Part shown: positions 17,519 through 25,895 of the stretch, piece after piece
Numbering within the stretch: the first letter of the stretch is position 1
Layout: each line of letters opens with the position of its first letter
From: an uncultured Clostridia bacterium
Lineage (GTDB): Bacteria > Bacillota > Clostridia > Oscillospirales > Acutalibacteraceae
Assembly (NCBI GenBank): GCA_946184295.1
Contig: CAMHEZ010000006.1
Location: 1-64,000 of the forward strand
Direction of reading: 5' to 3'
Length of the DNA stretch: 64,000 nucleotides
The notes under the pieces: generated by a model
Databases searched by the model: none
What the model saw: the letters and a program-made list of their open reading frames with translations, nothing else
Told to the model about the DNA's origin: nothing
Translations under genes and position numbers: made by a program

Positions 17519-19180
17519 GTGAAGCGCTATACCAAGCAAATGCTGATGGCCATATTGTTGGTGGCATATGCAGTGCTGTTCAATATTTACGGAAGATATG
17601 CGGCACCTTTATTTTTAAACAAGTTATTCAATTTTGTGAGAACATTTGCCTACATGGGGCTGTTTGCCGTATGGGGCGTATCGGTCAGCCGGCGCGTCAT
17701 GCAGTCAGAGGCAAGGCGGCTTCTGATCGGTATATCAGTGCTGATGGTTTTCTGGCTGGGTGTGCGGGAATTTAAGTTTCGCTTTGTATTAAATCCTGTC
17801 GTATTGCGGCATTTGTGGTACTGTTATTACGTTCCGATACTGATGATTCCTACCTTGGTGCTGCTGGTGACGATGACATTACATCGTTCTGAGCGTTGGC
17901 GGCTGCCCGGTTGGACATGGCTGCTGTATTTTCCTCCCATGATACTGATTGTGCTGGTGATGACAAATGATCTTCATCAATGGGGATTTGTGTTTCCCCA
18001 AGGCAGCGCTTGGAGTGAGAGGGAATACGCCTATGGGCCTGTCATCTATCTGACGATGGGGTGGGATTTGCTGTGTTCGGGTGCCGCGCTGCTGATGATG
18101 TTTATCAAATGCCGCGTTCCCAAAAGCAAAAAACGGATTTGGTTGCCTGCTGTGCTGGTGGGTCTGTTTATGGGATATGTGGTGCTGTATGCCGTCGATA
18201 TGCCGATCGTGCGGCGCATTGGCTGGGATATGGCCGTGTCGCAGTGTTTGTTGTTCGCGGCTTGTCTGGAGAGCTGCATTGTCTGTGGACTGATTCCGTC
18301 CAATACGCGCTACTATGACTTTTTTCACGCGATACGGGATATTTCCATGCAGATTATGGACAATGACTACAACACCTATTATTCTTCGGGAAAAGCGGAA
18401 CCGATTGCCTGTGCCTATCTGAAAGCGGCGGAACAGGATTCCGTTATGCTGCCCATGGGGAGGCTGCTTCGCAATATGCCGATTCGGGGCGGTCATGCCG
18501 TTTGGACGGAGGACATTTCCGCGCTTTTGCAGATTCGGAATACCTTAGAGGAACGGCAGGAAGAATTGAGCGAACGGCAATCTTTGCTGCGGCTTGAATA
18601 TGAAAAAGAGAAAAATCACCGTACTGTTACGGAACAAAATCGTTTATATGATTTGCTGCAAGACCAGACCCAGTCCCAGCTCGACCGTATTGAAGCATTA
18701 GCGTGTGACTATCGTTGCGCTGTGTCCGAATGGGAGCGGCGCAGGATTCTGACTTATATCGTTGTTTTAGGCACTTTTGTGAAGCGCCGCAAGGATTTTG
18801 TGCTTCTCTCCGAAGCGTCACAAGGCATTTCGGTGAGTCATCTGCGTGACGCGTTTGCCGAGTCCTTTCATGCGCTCTCGCTTCTCAACATTCGGGGCGG
18901 TTATCTGATTGATATCGGATCAATCTCTCTCTCAGACCGTTCGATTTCCCTTGCCTATGATTTCTTTGAGGACGTGTTGGAAACCGTGCTGGACAAGGTG
19001 AATGCGGTCAACGTCCGCGTGGCGGAGGTCAACGGTACGGCGAGAATCAACATGATGACGGATTGTCCGCCGGATACGGCGATTCTCGCTGCGAAATATC
19101 CCCGTGTGCGTGTCATTTGCGATGACGACGGCGCTGAGGCGATTCTGCCATTGATGACGGAAGGGGGAACAGCGGTATGA
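17519..19180 (+). CDS. 7TM sensor protein with degenerate kinase domain
   Basis: About 553 residues. Residues 1-260 contain seven hydrophobic helices and the NDLHQWGFVF loop seen in the N-terminal 7TM domain of histidine kinases. A coiled coil around 335-375 leads to a C-terminal region with LAYDFFEDVLETVLDK where the N box should be, but no His box, no DxG and no G2 glycines. It looks like a pseudokinase. The GTG start at 17519 follows GGGGGG by 8 bases; an in-frame ATG at 17495 has no such site. Its stop overlaps the active kinase gene by ATGA. Confidence 0.8.
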   Translation: MKRYTKQMLMAILLVAYAVLFNIYGRYAAPLFLNKLFNFVRTFAYMGLFAVWGVSVSRRVMQSEARRLLIGISVLMVFWLGVREFKFRFVLNPVVLRHLWYCYYVPILMIPTLVLLVTMTLHRSERWRLPGWTWLLYFPPMILIVLVMTNDLHQWGFVFPQGSAWSEREYAYGPVIYLTMGWDLLCSGAALLMMFIKCRVPKSKKRIWLPAVLVGLFMGYVVLYAVDMPIVRRIGWDMAVSQCLLFAACLESCIVCGLIPSNTRYYDFFHAIRDISMQIMDNDYNTYYSSGKAEPIACAYLKAAEQDSVMLPMGRLLRNMPIRGGHAVWTEDISALLQIRNTLEERQEELSERQSLLRLEYEKEKNHRTVTEQNRLYDLLQDQTQSQLDRIEALACDYRCAVSEWERRRILTYIVVLGTFVKRRKDFVLLSEASQGISVSHLRDAFAESFHALSLLNIRGGYLIDIGSISLSDRSISLAYDFFEDVLETVLDKVNAVNVRVAEVNGTARINMMTDCPPDTAILAAKYPRVRVICDDDGAEAILPLMTEGGTAV

Positions 19181-20439
19181 GGTCGTTTCTGTTCTTTTCG
19201 ACCGAGGCAAAATACTGGTTAAGCGGCGTACTGTTTATTGCTGTTACAGTGCAATTCGCGCTGTGCTTGTATCAATCGCTTTGCCATGAGGAGCGAGTCC
19301 GACGTATCCTTGACGGGGGATTGTTCGTATGTATATTGGTTGCGCTTTCCTATGTGACGGCCGCATCGTCGGGGGGCGAAGAAAGGGTGACGCTGCCGTG
19401 GTGCGTGATTCCCTTGACGGCGGTCATTTTGACGGCGCGTGCCTTTGCAAAAACGGTGCGGCTGTACCGCCGAAGCCGTCGGCAGATTTCCTTTGCGTCT
19501 ATCAAGGAGGCGCTGGACAACCTTAATTCCGGCATTTGCTTCGCCGACCGCGACGGGAGAATCGTCTTAATCAACCGTGTGATGAATGATCTGGCGTATG
19601 AGATGATCGGCAGTCCGCCGCAGGTGTTGGAGGAGCTGATAACAGCCCTGCAAACGACTGCCGTGAAAAGCCATGTGGTAAAAATAGACGGTGCAGATAG
19701 TTTGTACCGATTTTCAAATGGACGGATATGGCGGTTTCGTGCGAATATGCTCAGTGAAAAGGGACTGGAGCAATTCACGGAAATGACCGCGCAGGACGTA
19801 ACAGAGATATATGAGGCCAATCTGACATTGGAGAGGGAAAACAGAGCCTTACAGGAAACGAACGAGGAAACCGAGCGAATGATGGAGCGTCTCGCCGACC
19901 GCATTCGGGAGCAGGAAACACTCCGGCTGAAAACACAGATTCACAATGATATCGGCACCAGTCTGATTGCGATTTCCGAATTGATGAATCGCGGAACCAC
20001 GGAAAAGGTGACCATACAGCTTGGTGTATTGGAAAATGCGGTGAGCTATCTGGTCGGGAACGCGGGGGAAAAGAATGATTCTCCTGATGAATTGCAGCGG
20101 CAGGCGGCGCAGGTCAAGGTGCGATTAAACGTACATGGCAGATTTCCCGATGATGAACCGGCACGCACAGTCATCATGATCGCTGTGCGCGAGTGCATCA
20201 CCAATTGTGCCAAACATGCGCGGGGGGACCGGGTGGAAGTACATATCGACGAGCAGAAAGACGCATTTGCTGTCAGAATAACCAATAACGGTGAGATTCC
20301 CAATGCACCTGTCACAGAGGGCGGCGGACTTTCCAATCTCCGCAGGCGCGTGGAAACCGTTGGCGGGCAAATGCGGGTTGTGGGTGTACCGTGCTTTGCG
20401 CTTGACTTGAGCTTGCCGAAAAAGGAGGCGAAATCATGA
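19177..20439 (+). CDS. Sensor histidine kinase, NarX/DesK-like
   Basis: 420 residues. Two or three N-terminal helices, a PAS-like segment (residues 105-215, GICFADRDGRIVLINRVM), a coiled coil, then His256 in LKTQIHNDIGTSLIAI. The ATPase part has ECITNCAKHA (N box) and GGGLSNLRRRVE (G2), with ITNNG at G1. It overlaps both neighbours by four bases. With the pseudokinase it probably forms a sensory complex that feeds the regulator at 20436. Confidence 0.88.
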   Translation: MRSFLFFSTEAKYWLSGVLFIAVTVQFALCLYQSLCHEERVRRILDGGLFVCILVALSYVTAASSGGEERVTLPWCVIPLTAVILTARAFAKTVRLYRRSRRQISFASIKEALDNLNSGICFADRDGRIVLINRVMNDLAYEMIGSPPQVLEELITALQTTAVKSHVVKIDGADSLYRFSNGRIWRFRANMLSEKGLEQFTEMTAQDVTEIYEANLTLERENRALQETNEETERMMERLADRIREQETLRLKTQIHNDIGTSLIAISELMNRGTTEKVTIQLGVLENAVSYLVGNAGEKNDSPDELQRQAAQVKVRLNVHGRFPDDEPARTVIMIAVRECITNCAKHARGDRVEVHIDEQKDAFAVRITNNGEIPNAPVTEGGGLSNLRRRVETVGGQMRVVGVPCFALDLSLPKKEAKS

Positions 20440-21083
20440 TTCGCACCATGATTGTAGAAGACAATGTGTATATGCAGAATCACTTGGCGCATATGCTGGA
20501 AACGGACGGGCGTTTTTTGATCGCGGCTATGCTCCGTGACGCCTTTGAGGCGGAACAGCGGTGTGCCGCCGAGTCAATAGACTTGGTGCTGATGGATGTG
20601 CAGACGCAGCATAACCACTCGGGATTGGCGGCGGGAAAGCGCATACGCGAAGCATGCGGACATACCAAGGTAATCATTGTGACTTCACTGGTGGATCCCG
20701 ATGTGTTGGTCAGGGCGAAAACGGGCGCGGCGGACAGTCTTTGGTACAAGGATCACGGCGAGGAAGCGTTAATGGACGTAATCTGGCAGACGATGGAGGG
20801 GGCACGGATTTTTCCCGACGCCTCGCCCAACGTGGAATTAAAGGAAATGTTCTCGGACGAGCTGACGCCGAGGCAGATTGTGATTCTGAGAAAATTCGTT
20901 CAGGGCTATACCTACGATGAAATCGCGGAGGCACTGCATATCACCAAAAACGGCGTGAGATGGAACATCAATCAGATGGTTGAAAAAGGCGGTTTTCAGA
21001 ATAAGCATGAGCTGCTTGCGGCTGTGATCGAAAGCAAATTGATTGTTACCACGTTGAAAGAAAATAGTCAATATCAATCATAA
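20436..21083 (+). CDS. NarL/LuxR-like response regulator
   Basis: 215 residues. Receiver with VEDN at 7-10, Asp54 in LVLMDVQT, and the expected Lys in WYKDHG. The C-terminal part (LTPRQIVILRKFVQGYTYDEIAEALHIT, split as LTPRQIVILRKFV and YDEIAEALHIT) is a LuxR-type helix-turn-helix. ATGA overlap with the kinase. A strong terminator follows at 21102. Confidence 0.92.
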   Translation: MIRTMIVEDNVYMQNHLAHMLETDGRFLIAAMLRDAFEAEQRCAAESIDLVLMDVQTQHNHSGLAAGKRIREACGHTKVIIVTSLVDPDVLVRAKTGAADSLWYKDHGEEALMDVIWQTMEGARIFPDASPNVELKEMFSDELTPRQIVILRKFVQGYTYDEIAEALHITKNGVRWNINQMVEKGGFQNKHELLAAVIESKLIVTTLKENSQYQS

Positions 21084-21101
21084 AAATCCACAATTTTCGC
21101 G

Positions 21102-21131
21102 GTCACTGGCACTTGTGCCAGTGACTTTTTT
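21102..21131 (+). terminator. Terminator after the NarL-type operon
   Basis: GTCACTGGCAC and GTGCCAGTGAC form a perfect 11-pair stem with a TT loop followed by six T. Confidence 0.95.
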
Positions 21132-21192
21132 GATAAAATCACTATAATGTAAAAGAAGGACACGTTCCAATACAGCAAAGGAGTGAAACATC

Positions 21193-22077
21193 GTGGGAAT
21201 CTTTCAAAAAATCTTCGGTAAGGAACAGTGTACGCTGTGCGGCGCGGAATGCGGCGCGCTTCACCGCACGAAAATCAAGGGCGGCGAGTACGTTTGCAGC
21301 GATTGCGTGAAAAAGTGCAGTGCGTATGTGCGTGTCTCTGAGATGGACAGGGCCGAAGTGGACGGGCATATCGAGTATATGCGGCGGCAGGAGCAGCTCT
21401 ATCAGACGTTGTTTGTTAACGCACGGCTGGAGACGTTCCCCACTGGCGTGACGAAGCAGGGCATTACCTTTGCCGATGAGCTGGGTATGTTCACTATTCT
21501 CGACCGCATGAGCGGGAAGAACAAGGTCTATCACGAGATGTTCCGTTATGACCAGGTGGCAGGTTATGAGCGCTACGAGGAAATGAATCAGCCTACCGAG
21601 CCGGGACAACCCGAGACTCTGAAAGAGCGCGGGATTAAGCTGCGTCTTTACGGTGCGGCCGATCATATTGAGATGGACGAGGCCACGTCACGGCGGGGCT
21701 TCCGTTCTCACCCCTATGTCAGGCGGGAAATCAAGGTGGTGTTCCAGACGTCGGACAACGGCACGGATTACACCGACAACGCTATCGCGCATTTCAATGC
21801 CATCTTCGGCGTGCATGATGACGAGCACGCGTTGTTCAGCTTTGGCATGAACAAGAAGGAAAAGCGCGATCTGATGGGCGCCATTGCCTTTGCTAAGACG
21901 GCGGGCGCAGCCATCAAGGTGGCCAAGGACGGGGAAGCGTCTCTGACCGATGAGAAGAAGGCGGAGCTGGAACAGCAGATGAACGCCATGCAGGACGCGC
22001 AGACCGGCGGTCTAGCGGAGTACACCCGACGTGCTGACGCGGCGGAAGACAAAGTATTCGGAGGTATGGATCAATGA
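21193..22077 (+). CDS. DUF4428-type zinc-ribbon protein
   Basis: 294 residues starting with GTG at 21193 after AAAGGAGTG. The first 45 residues carry CTLCGAECG and CSDCVKKC, a zinc ribbon of the DUF4428 type. The middle contains a beta-rich region (IKLRLYGAADHIEMDE..., REIKVVFQTSD) and the end is a charged helix. No membrane segment, so it is cytoplasmic. Its stop overlaps the lipoprotein start as ATGA. Function is unknown; zinc-dependent protein binding is likely. Confidence 0.75.
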   Translation: MGIFQKIFGKEQCTLCGAECGALHRTKIKGGEYVCSDCVKKCSAYVRVSEMDRAEVDGHIEYMRRQEQLYQTLFVNARLETFPTGVTKQGITFADELGMFTILDRMSGKNKVYHEMFRYDQVAGYERYEEMNQPTEPGQPETLKERGIKLRLYGAADHIEMDEATSRRGFRSHPYVRREIKVVFQTSDNGTDYTDNAIAHFNAIFGVHDDEHALFSFGMNKKEKRDLMGAIAFAKTAGAAIKVAKDGEASLTDEKKAELEQQMNAMQDAQTGGLAEYTRRADAAEDKVFGGMDQ

Positions 22078-22625
22078 AAACAACGAAGAGATTTTTAGCG
22101 ATATTCGTATCGCTCATGCTGATACTCAGTGTGGCAGCGTGCAGCGACAAAAAGGACAACAACGGCGGCGATGACTCGGTCAAGTTCAGCTTTGATTTTG
22201 ACGCGGAAAACGGTATGCACAATAAATTTGACGTGACCGTGGACAAGGTTGAGATGCAATATAACGAAGACACCGAGTTTGACAATTTCCTGATGACCGT
22301 CACAGCCAAGAATAACGGTAAGGGCTGGACCAGCTTCATTATGAATGTAGACGTAGTTGCCTATCAGGACGACCACCAGCTGGACGACGCCGATCTGGAA
22401 GACGAAGACGGCAGTTATATCTGCGACTGGGGCTCCAAGATGGAATTTGAAGAGGGCGAGAGTGCCACCGGTCTGTACGGCTGGTGCATCTGGGACGATG
22501 AATGCGACACCGTCAAGGTGCAGTTCCTCGCGAGCGGTACCGACACGGTGCTGGGCGAGCATGAGTTTGACATCAGCAAAATGCACCACGTTGGCGATAC
22601 TCAGTCGGAAGACGACGCTGCGTAA
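22074..22625 (+). CDS. Lipoprotein, DUF5067-like
   Basis: 183 residues. A basic start and hydrophobic core end in the lipobox LSVAAC with lipidation at Cys23. The mature part is strongly acidic; its pattern (VTVDKVEMQYNEDTEFDNFL, then a TAKNNGKGWTSF strand) fits small extracellular immunoglobulin-like domains of the DUF5067 type. It is coupled to the cytoplasmic zinc-ribbon protein upstream. Terminated at 22677-22733. Confidence 0.75.
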   Translation: MKTTKRFLAIFVSLMLILSVAACSDKKDNNGGDDSVKFSFDFDAENGMHNKFDVTVDKVEMQYNEDTEFDNFLMTVTAKNNGKGWTSFIMNVDVVAYQDDHQLDDADLEDEDGSYICDWGSKMEFEEGESATGLYGWCIWDDECDTVKVQFLASGTDTVLGEHEFDISKMHHVGDTQSEDDAA

Positions 22626-22676
22626 TGCTATTCTCATTGAAAAAAGTTCTGTTCGGTTAAGAGATTGTACCCCATT

Positions 22677-22733
22677 ACACCCCCAAACGAATTGGTTCAC
22701 CGTGAAGTGAATCGGTCGTTTGGGGGTGTTTTG
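22677..22733 (+). terminator. Terminator after the lipoprotein gene
   Basis: ACACCCCCAAACGA pairs with TCGTTTGGGGGTGT; TTTTGTG follows. Confidence 0.8.
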
Positions 22734-22823
22734 TGTAAAACGGCGGATTGACCTGAATGCAAAAAAATGTCCGTCCTGTACTTTCGATAGAGAAAATACA
22801 GGACGGGAGAAAGATGTAGTTTG

Positions 22824-23003
22824 TTACATACTTGGGATAAACCACATCAGCCCAAAGAACAGCAAGGCAATCCATATCACAATAGCCACGCCGCCCGCGA
22901 TGGCGTATTTGTATTGCTTTTTGACCAGCAAAAGAATTTCAATCACGATACACGCGATGAAAATCACCGCGAAGAAAATCAGGAAAAATCCCATAAATCC
23001 CAT
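22824..23003 (-). CDS. Two-span membrane protein of 59 residues
   Basis: Good GGAGGTG 9 bases before the ATG at 23003. Residues 5-27 and 35-56 are hydrophobic helices separated by the basic turn KKQYKY. It is the last gene of the ECF sigma operon, 26 bases after the zinc-ribbon membrane gene. No family recognised. Confidence 0.65.
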   Translation of the reverse strand: MGFMGFFLIFFAVIFIACIVIEILLLVKKQYKYAIAGGVAIVIWIALLFFGLMWFIPSM

Positions 23004-23029
23004 TCTATTGTCACACCTCCGTCCGATTG

Positions 23030-24169
23030 TCAGATAAAATCAAAGTATCCGTCAAGGTCAGGGTCAATCGGCACGCTGCTGGTGACGCTGCTGTCCTTGC
23101 CTTTTACGATTACGTCGATACTGGTGCTATCCATGTCATCGAACTGACCGACTGAGCTGCCGTCCTTGAAGTCGAAATCCACTTCATAGGTAATCGGGAA
23201 GCGAATGACAAACACGTTGCCGAACTGCTTGGCGGAGGCTTTGGCGCTCTTCTTTTCTTCTTTGGGAACGGCGGACAGCTCGGTCAGCTCGACGGAAATC
23301 TCCTCGCTGATAATCGGGTCATTCTCGTAATCCGGGTCCATCCGACAGCCGGTGAGCGCATATTGCTCATCAGCTTTGGGATTGATGACTGTGACTACAC
23401 AGGCATAGGTAATATTGTAGGTACCGCTGCCTTCGTCGTGCTTGCTGATTAATTCGCCGCCGTCATATTCATAGAAGGTTTTGGCGTAGAGCCCCGCTCT
23501 TTCATTCTTTTGTGCAGCGGCAATCCAGTCAGTGGCTTCCTTGGAAAGCTGCGCGTCCTCTATGGTGAACACACCGCATTTCTCGGAATAGCCCGACAAC
23601 GCCTCAAATTTTCGCACCGCCAGATCGCCGTCGGATACCCCAACGGTCTGATGGACGTCAGTGGTCATCGTAGTGTAAGAGGTCAGGCCGACCATGCCGG
23701 CGACGGCAACCGCCACCAGTATGACGGGAACCAGCAGTATTGCCGCGACGATGATCATCAGCTTTTTGCTGCCGGCGCCCTGACTGACAACAGGCGACAC
23801 GAACGGCTCGGTTTCGCCGATTTCAGTGCCGCACTGCGGGCAGAGCTTCCATTCGGGGCGCAGCGCGGCGCCGCAGTTCCGACAATTGGCGCGGAGCTTC
23901 TGTCCGCATTGGGGGCAGGACGTATAGGATTCCTGCACCGGACCGCCGCAGGTCGGGCAGTTTAACAGCACATGGTCGCGGCGCACCACCAGATAAATAA
24001 TCAGGCCGATGAAGCTGGGCGCGAGTACCGCGATCAGCGCCCAGACGAGCGGCTCCATGCCGCGGGCCTTCGCGTCCTGATAGACGAATACGCCCAGAAA
24101 AAGCGGAAGTGCGATACAAAGCAATATCGCCAATAACATCAGCGGAACAAAAACAATTGAATATGCCAT
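23030..24169 (-). CDS. Membrane protein with two double zinc ribbons
   Basis: 379 residues. Two N-terminal helices (about 5-30 and 40-62), then CPTCGG/CPQCG and CRNCGA/CPQCG, four CxxC knuckles forming two zinc ribbons at about 70-118, then a helix near 135-160 and an extracellular region of about 215 residues. The plan fits membrane proteins with cytoplasmic zinc ribbons and an external sensing domain. Lies in the sigma factor operon, so it may take part in the envelope response. Confidence 0.75.
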   Translation of the reverse strand: MAYSIVFVPLMLLAILLCIALPLFLGVFVYQDAKARGMEPLVWALIAVLAPSFIGLIIYLVVRRDHVLLNCPTCGGPVQESYTSCPQCGQKLRANCRNCGAALRPEWKLCPQCGTEIGETEPFVSPVVSQGAGSKKLMIIVAAILLVPVILVAVAVAGMVGLTSYTTMTTDVHQTVGVSDGDLAVRKFEALSGYSEKCGVFTIEDAQLSKEATDWIAAAQKNERAGLYAKTFYEYDGGELISKHDEGSGTYNITYACVVTVINPKADEQYALTGCRMDPDYENDPIISEEISVELTELSAVPKEEKKSAKASAKQFGNVFVIRFPITYEVDFDFKDGSSVGQFDDMDSTSIDVIVKGKDSSVTSSVPIDPDLDGYFDFI

Positions 24170-24185
24170 AATATTTATTCCCCTT

Positions 24186-24488
24186 TCATTGATAATGTAA
24201 TTCTATCGATTCCCGATGTCCGCAAAACGGACAGTACACATGATTGCGTGGAATACGCTGTCCGCAGGCCGAGCAGGCCATGTCATCTGTTTTCGGTTTG
24301 GCAAAAAGCAAAAACACGATGAGTCCCGTGAACCATGTGAAAAACGCGAACACGCCCCAGCCGACGGCATTCATGCCGCGCCGTGACGCGCTGATGCCGA
24401 TGGGAATCGCAAAGCCGAGTGAAATGCCGAGCAGTATGGCTGTCAATATGATGGGCCCGATGCCGGCCATTGCTCCTTGTACTGTCAT
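24186..24488 (-). CDS. Small membrane protein with C-terminal zinc ribbon
   Basis: 100 residues. Two hydrophobic helices at about 8-32 and 42-63, then CSACGQ and CPFCGH. The ATG at 24488 has GGAGG 9 bases upstream. Resembles a shortened version of the N-terminal half of the protein at 23030, which follows after 16 bases. Confidence 0.7.
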   Translation of the reverse strand: MTVQGAMAGIGPIILTAILLGISLGFAIPIGISASRRGMNAVGWGVFAFFTWFTGLIVFLLFAKPKTDDMACSACGQRIPRNHVYCPFCGHRESIELHYQ

Positions 24489-24501
24489 CACACAAACCTC
24501 C

Positions 24502-25026
24502 TTATGGATTTTCCCGCAAGAAGGTGAGCTGATCCTTGTGCCGGACCAGCAGCACCGCGCAAAGGAGGGAACCTGCCGCCGTGAAAGCCGCAGCCGTTAT
24601 CATTAAAGTGCCTACTCCTTGTCCGTAACGGCTCCACACCTGTAGGAACTGTGCGGCAGCGGGCAGATGCAGCAATTCGGGCAGATGCAGCAATTCGGGC
24701 AGATGCAGCAATTCGGGCAGATGCAGCAATTCGGGCAGATGGGCCGACAGATAACGCAGCGATAGCGCGATGATGAGCGTGGTCAGCAGGACCGAAAGCG
24801 CCGCCGCCGCCGCTGTGATTTTGAGCTGACGGTCGCTTTGCCGCCGTGCCTTTTCACGTTCCAGACGGTACAGGTTGATAACAGGCGGGGACGGAAGGGT
24901 TTCGGGATGAGATGTGTCATGTATTCCTTCCTCTGCCACCGCCGCCAGGAGTTGTTCGAGACATTCGTCCGAAACGGTTTGATGCTTTTTTCTGAATGGA
25001 TTGTTGTGATGGCCTGTCGGTTTCAC
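24502..25026 (-). CDS. Putative membrane anti-sigma factor with LPELLH repeats
   Basis: 174 residues. A cytoplasmic part of about 75 residues, a helix near 71-93, an outside segment containing four-fold LPELLH, then a helix near 140-162 and a short tail. The ATGA overlap with the ECF sigma gene and the topology point to an anti-sigma role, although I see no ZAS zinc motif. The repeat comes from four identical 18-base units in the DNA. Confidence 0.7.
   Translation of the reverse strand: MKPTGHHNNPFRKKHQTVSDECLEQLLAAVAEEGIHDTSHPETLPSPPVINLYRLEREKARRQSDRQLKITAAAAALSVLLTTLIIALSLRYLSAHLPELLHLPELLHLPELLHLPELLHLPAAAQFLQVWSRYGQGVGTLMITAAAFTAAGSLLCAVLLVRHKDQLTFLRENP
24661..24732. repeat. Four perfect 18-base tandem repeats within the anti-sigma gene
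   Basis: The unit GGGCAGATGCAGCAATTC occurs four times without a mismatch (24661, 24679, 24697, 24715), with a partial fifth copy after it. The unit is a multiple of three, so copy changes add or remove six residues (LPELLH) without shifting the frame. Confidence 0.95.
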
Positions 25027-25505
25027 AGTGTGAGTCCTCCTTTCAATAATTCACGTGCCTTATGCAGACGGTATTTGACCGTCCCTTCCGGCACTTTGAG
25101 AATGCGGGACAGCTCGCTGACGTCATAGCCGCGGTAGTAATGCAGCACGATGACTGTGCTGTATTTTTCGGGAAGCCTGCGCACTGCCTCCCACAGCTCC
25201 GCGTTTTCCGCGGTTGAGTCCTCAGCAGCGACCGATGTGAGCACGCTGTCCTTTTCCTCGTTGGTAGAGAATGCCATGAGCAGCCCCGCGAGGCGTTCCC
25301 GCCGCAGCATGTCGCGGTAGGCGTTGACACAGACGGCGGTGAGCCAGTGCTCAAAGGATTGTGACGGGTCATACTTGTTCAGCTTGCAGTGTACTCGCAG
25401 CCATGTTTCCTGATAGAGATCGTCGGCGTCATAGGCGCTGCCGCACAGTTTGATGCACAGCCCGTAAAGGCGCCTGCCGTGCTGTGCAATCAGCTCTTCA
25501 AGCAT
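25023..25505 (-). CDS. ECF-type RNA polymerase sigma factor
   Basis: 160 residues. Region 2 lies at 5-75 (DADDLYQETWLRVHCKL) and region 4 at 105-155 (LPEKYSTVIVLHYYRGYDV, VPEGTVKYRLHKARELL). It would direct RNA polymerase to its own promoter set, controlled by the membrane protein overlapping it at 25026. AGGAAGTGA precedes the ATG. First gene of a five-gene minus-strand operon. Confidence 0.93.
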   Translation of the reverse strand: MLEELIAQHGRRLYGLCIKLCGSAYDADDLYQETWLRVHCKLNKYDPSQSFEHWLTAVCVNAYRDMLRRERLAGLLMAFSTNEEKDSVLTSVAAEDSTAENAELWEAVRRLPEKYSTVIVLHYYRGYDVSELSRILKVPEGTVKYRLHKARELLKGGLTL

Positions 25506-25700
25506 TTCTTGTCACTTCCTTTCACGGGGTTTTTTTATATAAGTTTATTCCCTACACTAACATATACGCAGGAAACGGATAAAAGGTTGGTTTTTTGGAA
25601 AAATATTTTGCAATCTTTTGACATGGTTTTGTTTTTTCTTTCATATCTTTTTCACACCTTGTCTACTCATAATTTTAACAAAACCTATACCGATTCTTCA

Positions 25701-25729
25701 TTGATTTTTTGTGAGAATGCCGTTATAAT
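25701..25729 (+). promoter_or_regulatory. Sigma-A-like promoter of the lipoprotein gene
   Basis: TTGATT and TATAAT separated by 17 bases. Predicted start near 25736, giving a long leader before the gene at 25896. Confidence 0.75.
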
Positions 25730-25733
25730 ATTC

Positions 25734-25782
25734 TTGACCTTGAAATACAACAGAAAGGAGTTAAAAGTTGAGGCAAGGTCAA
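25734..25782 (+). other. Structured leader with 9-base perfect inverted repeat
   Basis: TTGACCTTG at 25734-25742 is inverted as CAAGGTCAA at 25774-25782, at the very start of the predicted transcript. The loop contains AAAGGAG and a TTG that would open a 13-codon frame. A regulatory leader is possible but not matched to any RNA family I know. Confidence 0.4.
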
Positions 25783-25895
25783 CCGGAGACAGCAAGTGTC
25801 ACGGTAATGTGATTGTCGCTATATGCGGTTCCCGGTACAACATTGTGGAAAACAATTTAAAATTTATTAAAAATATCCATTAGGAGGAATTATCT

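Larger units (their letters stand above)
25506..25895. other. Divergent intergenic region, 390 bases
   Basis: Separates the ECF operon from the lipoprotein gene at 25896. On the plus strand it carries a sigma-A promoter (25701-25729) followed by a leader of about 160 bases. I could not identify an ECF-type autoregulatory promoter with confidence. Confidence 0.5.

Noticed and set aside
25389-25883. Plus-strand frame of 164 codons across the ECF start and the intergenic region
   Set aside because: Overlaps the sigma gene and the promoter of the lipoprotein gene, and has no ribosome site.
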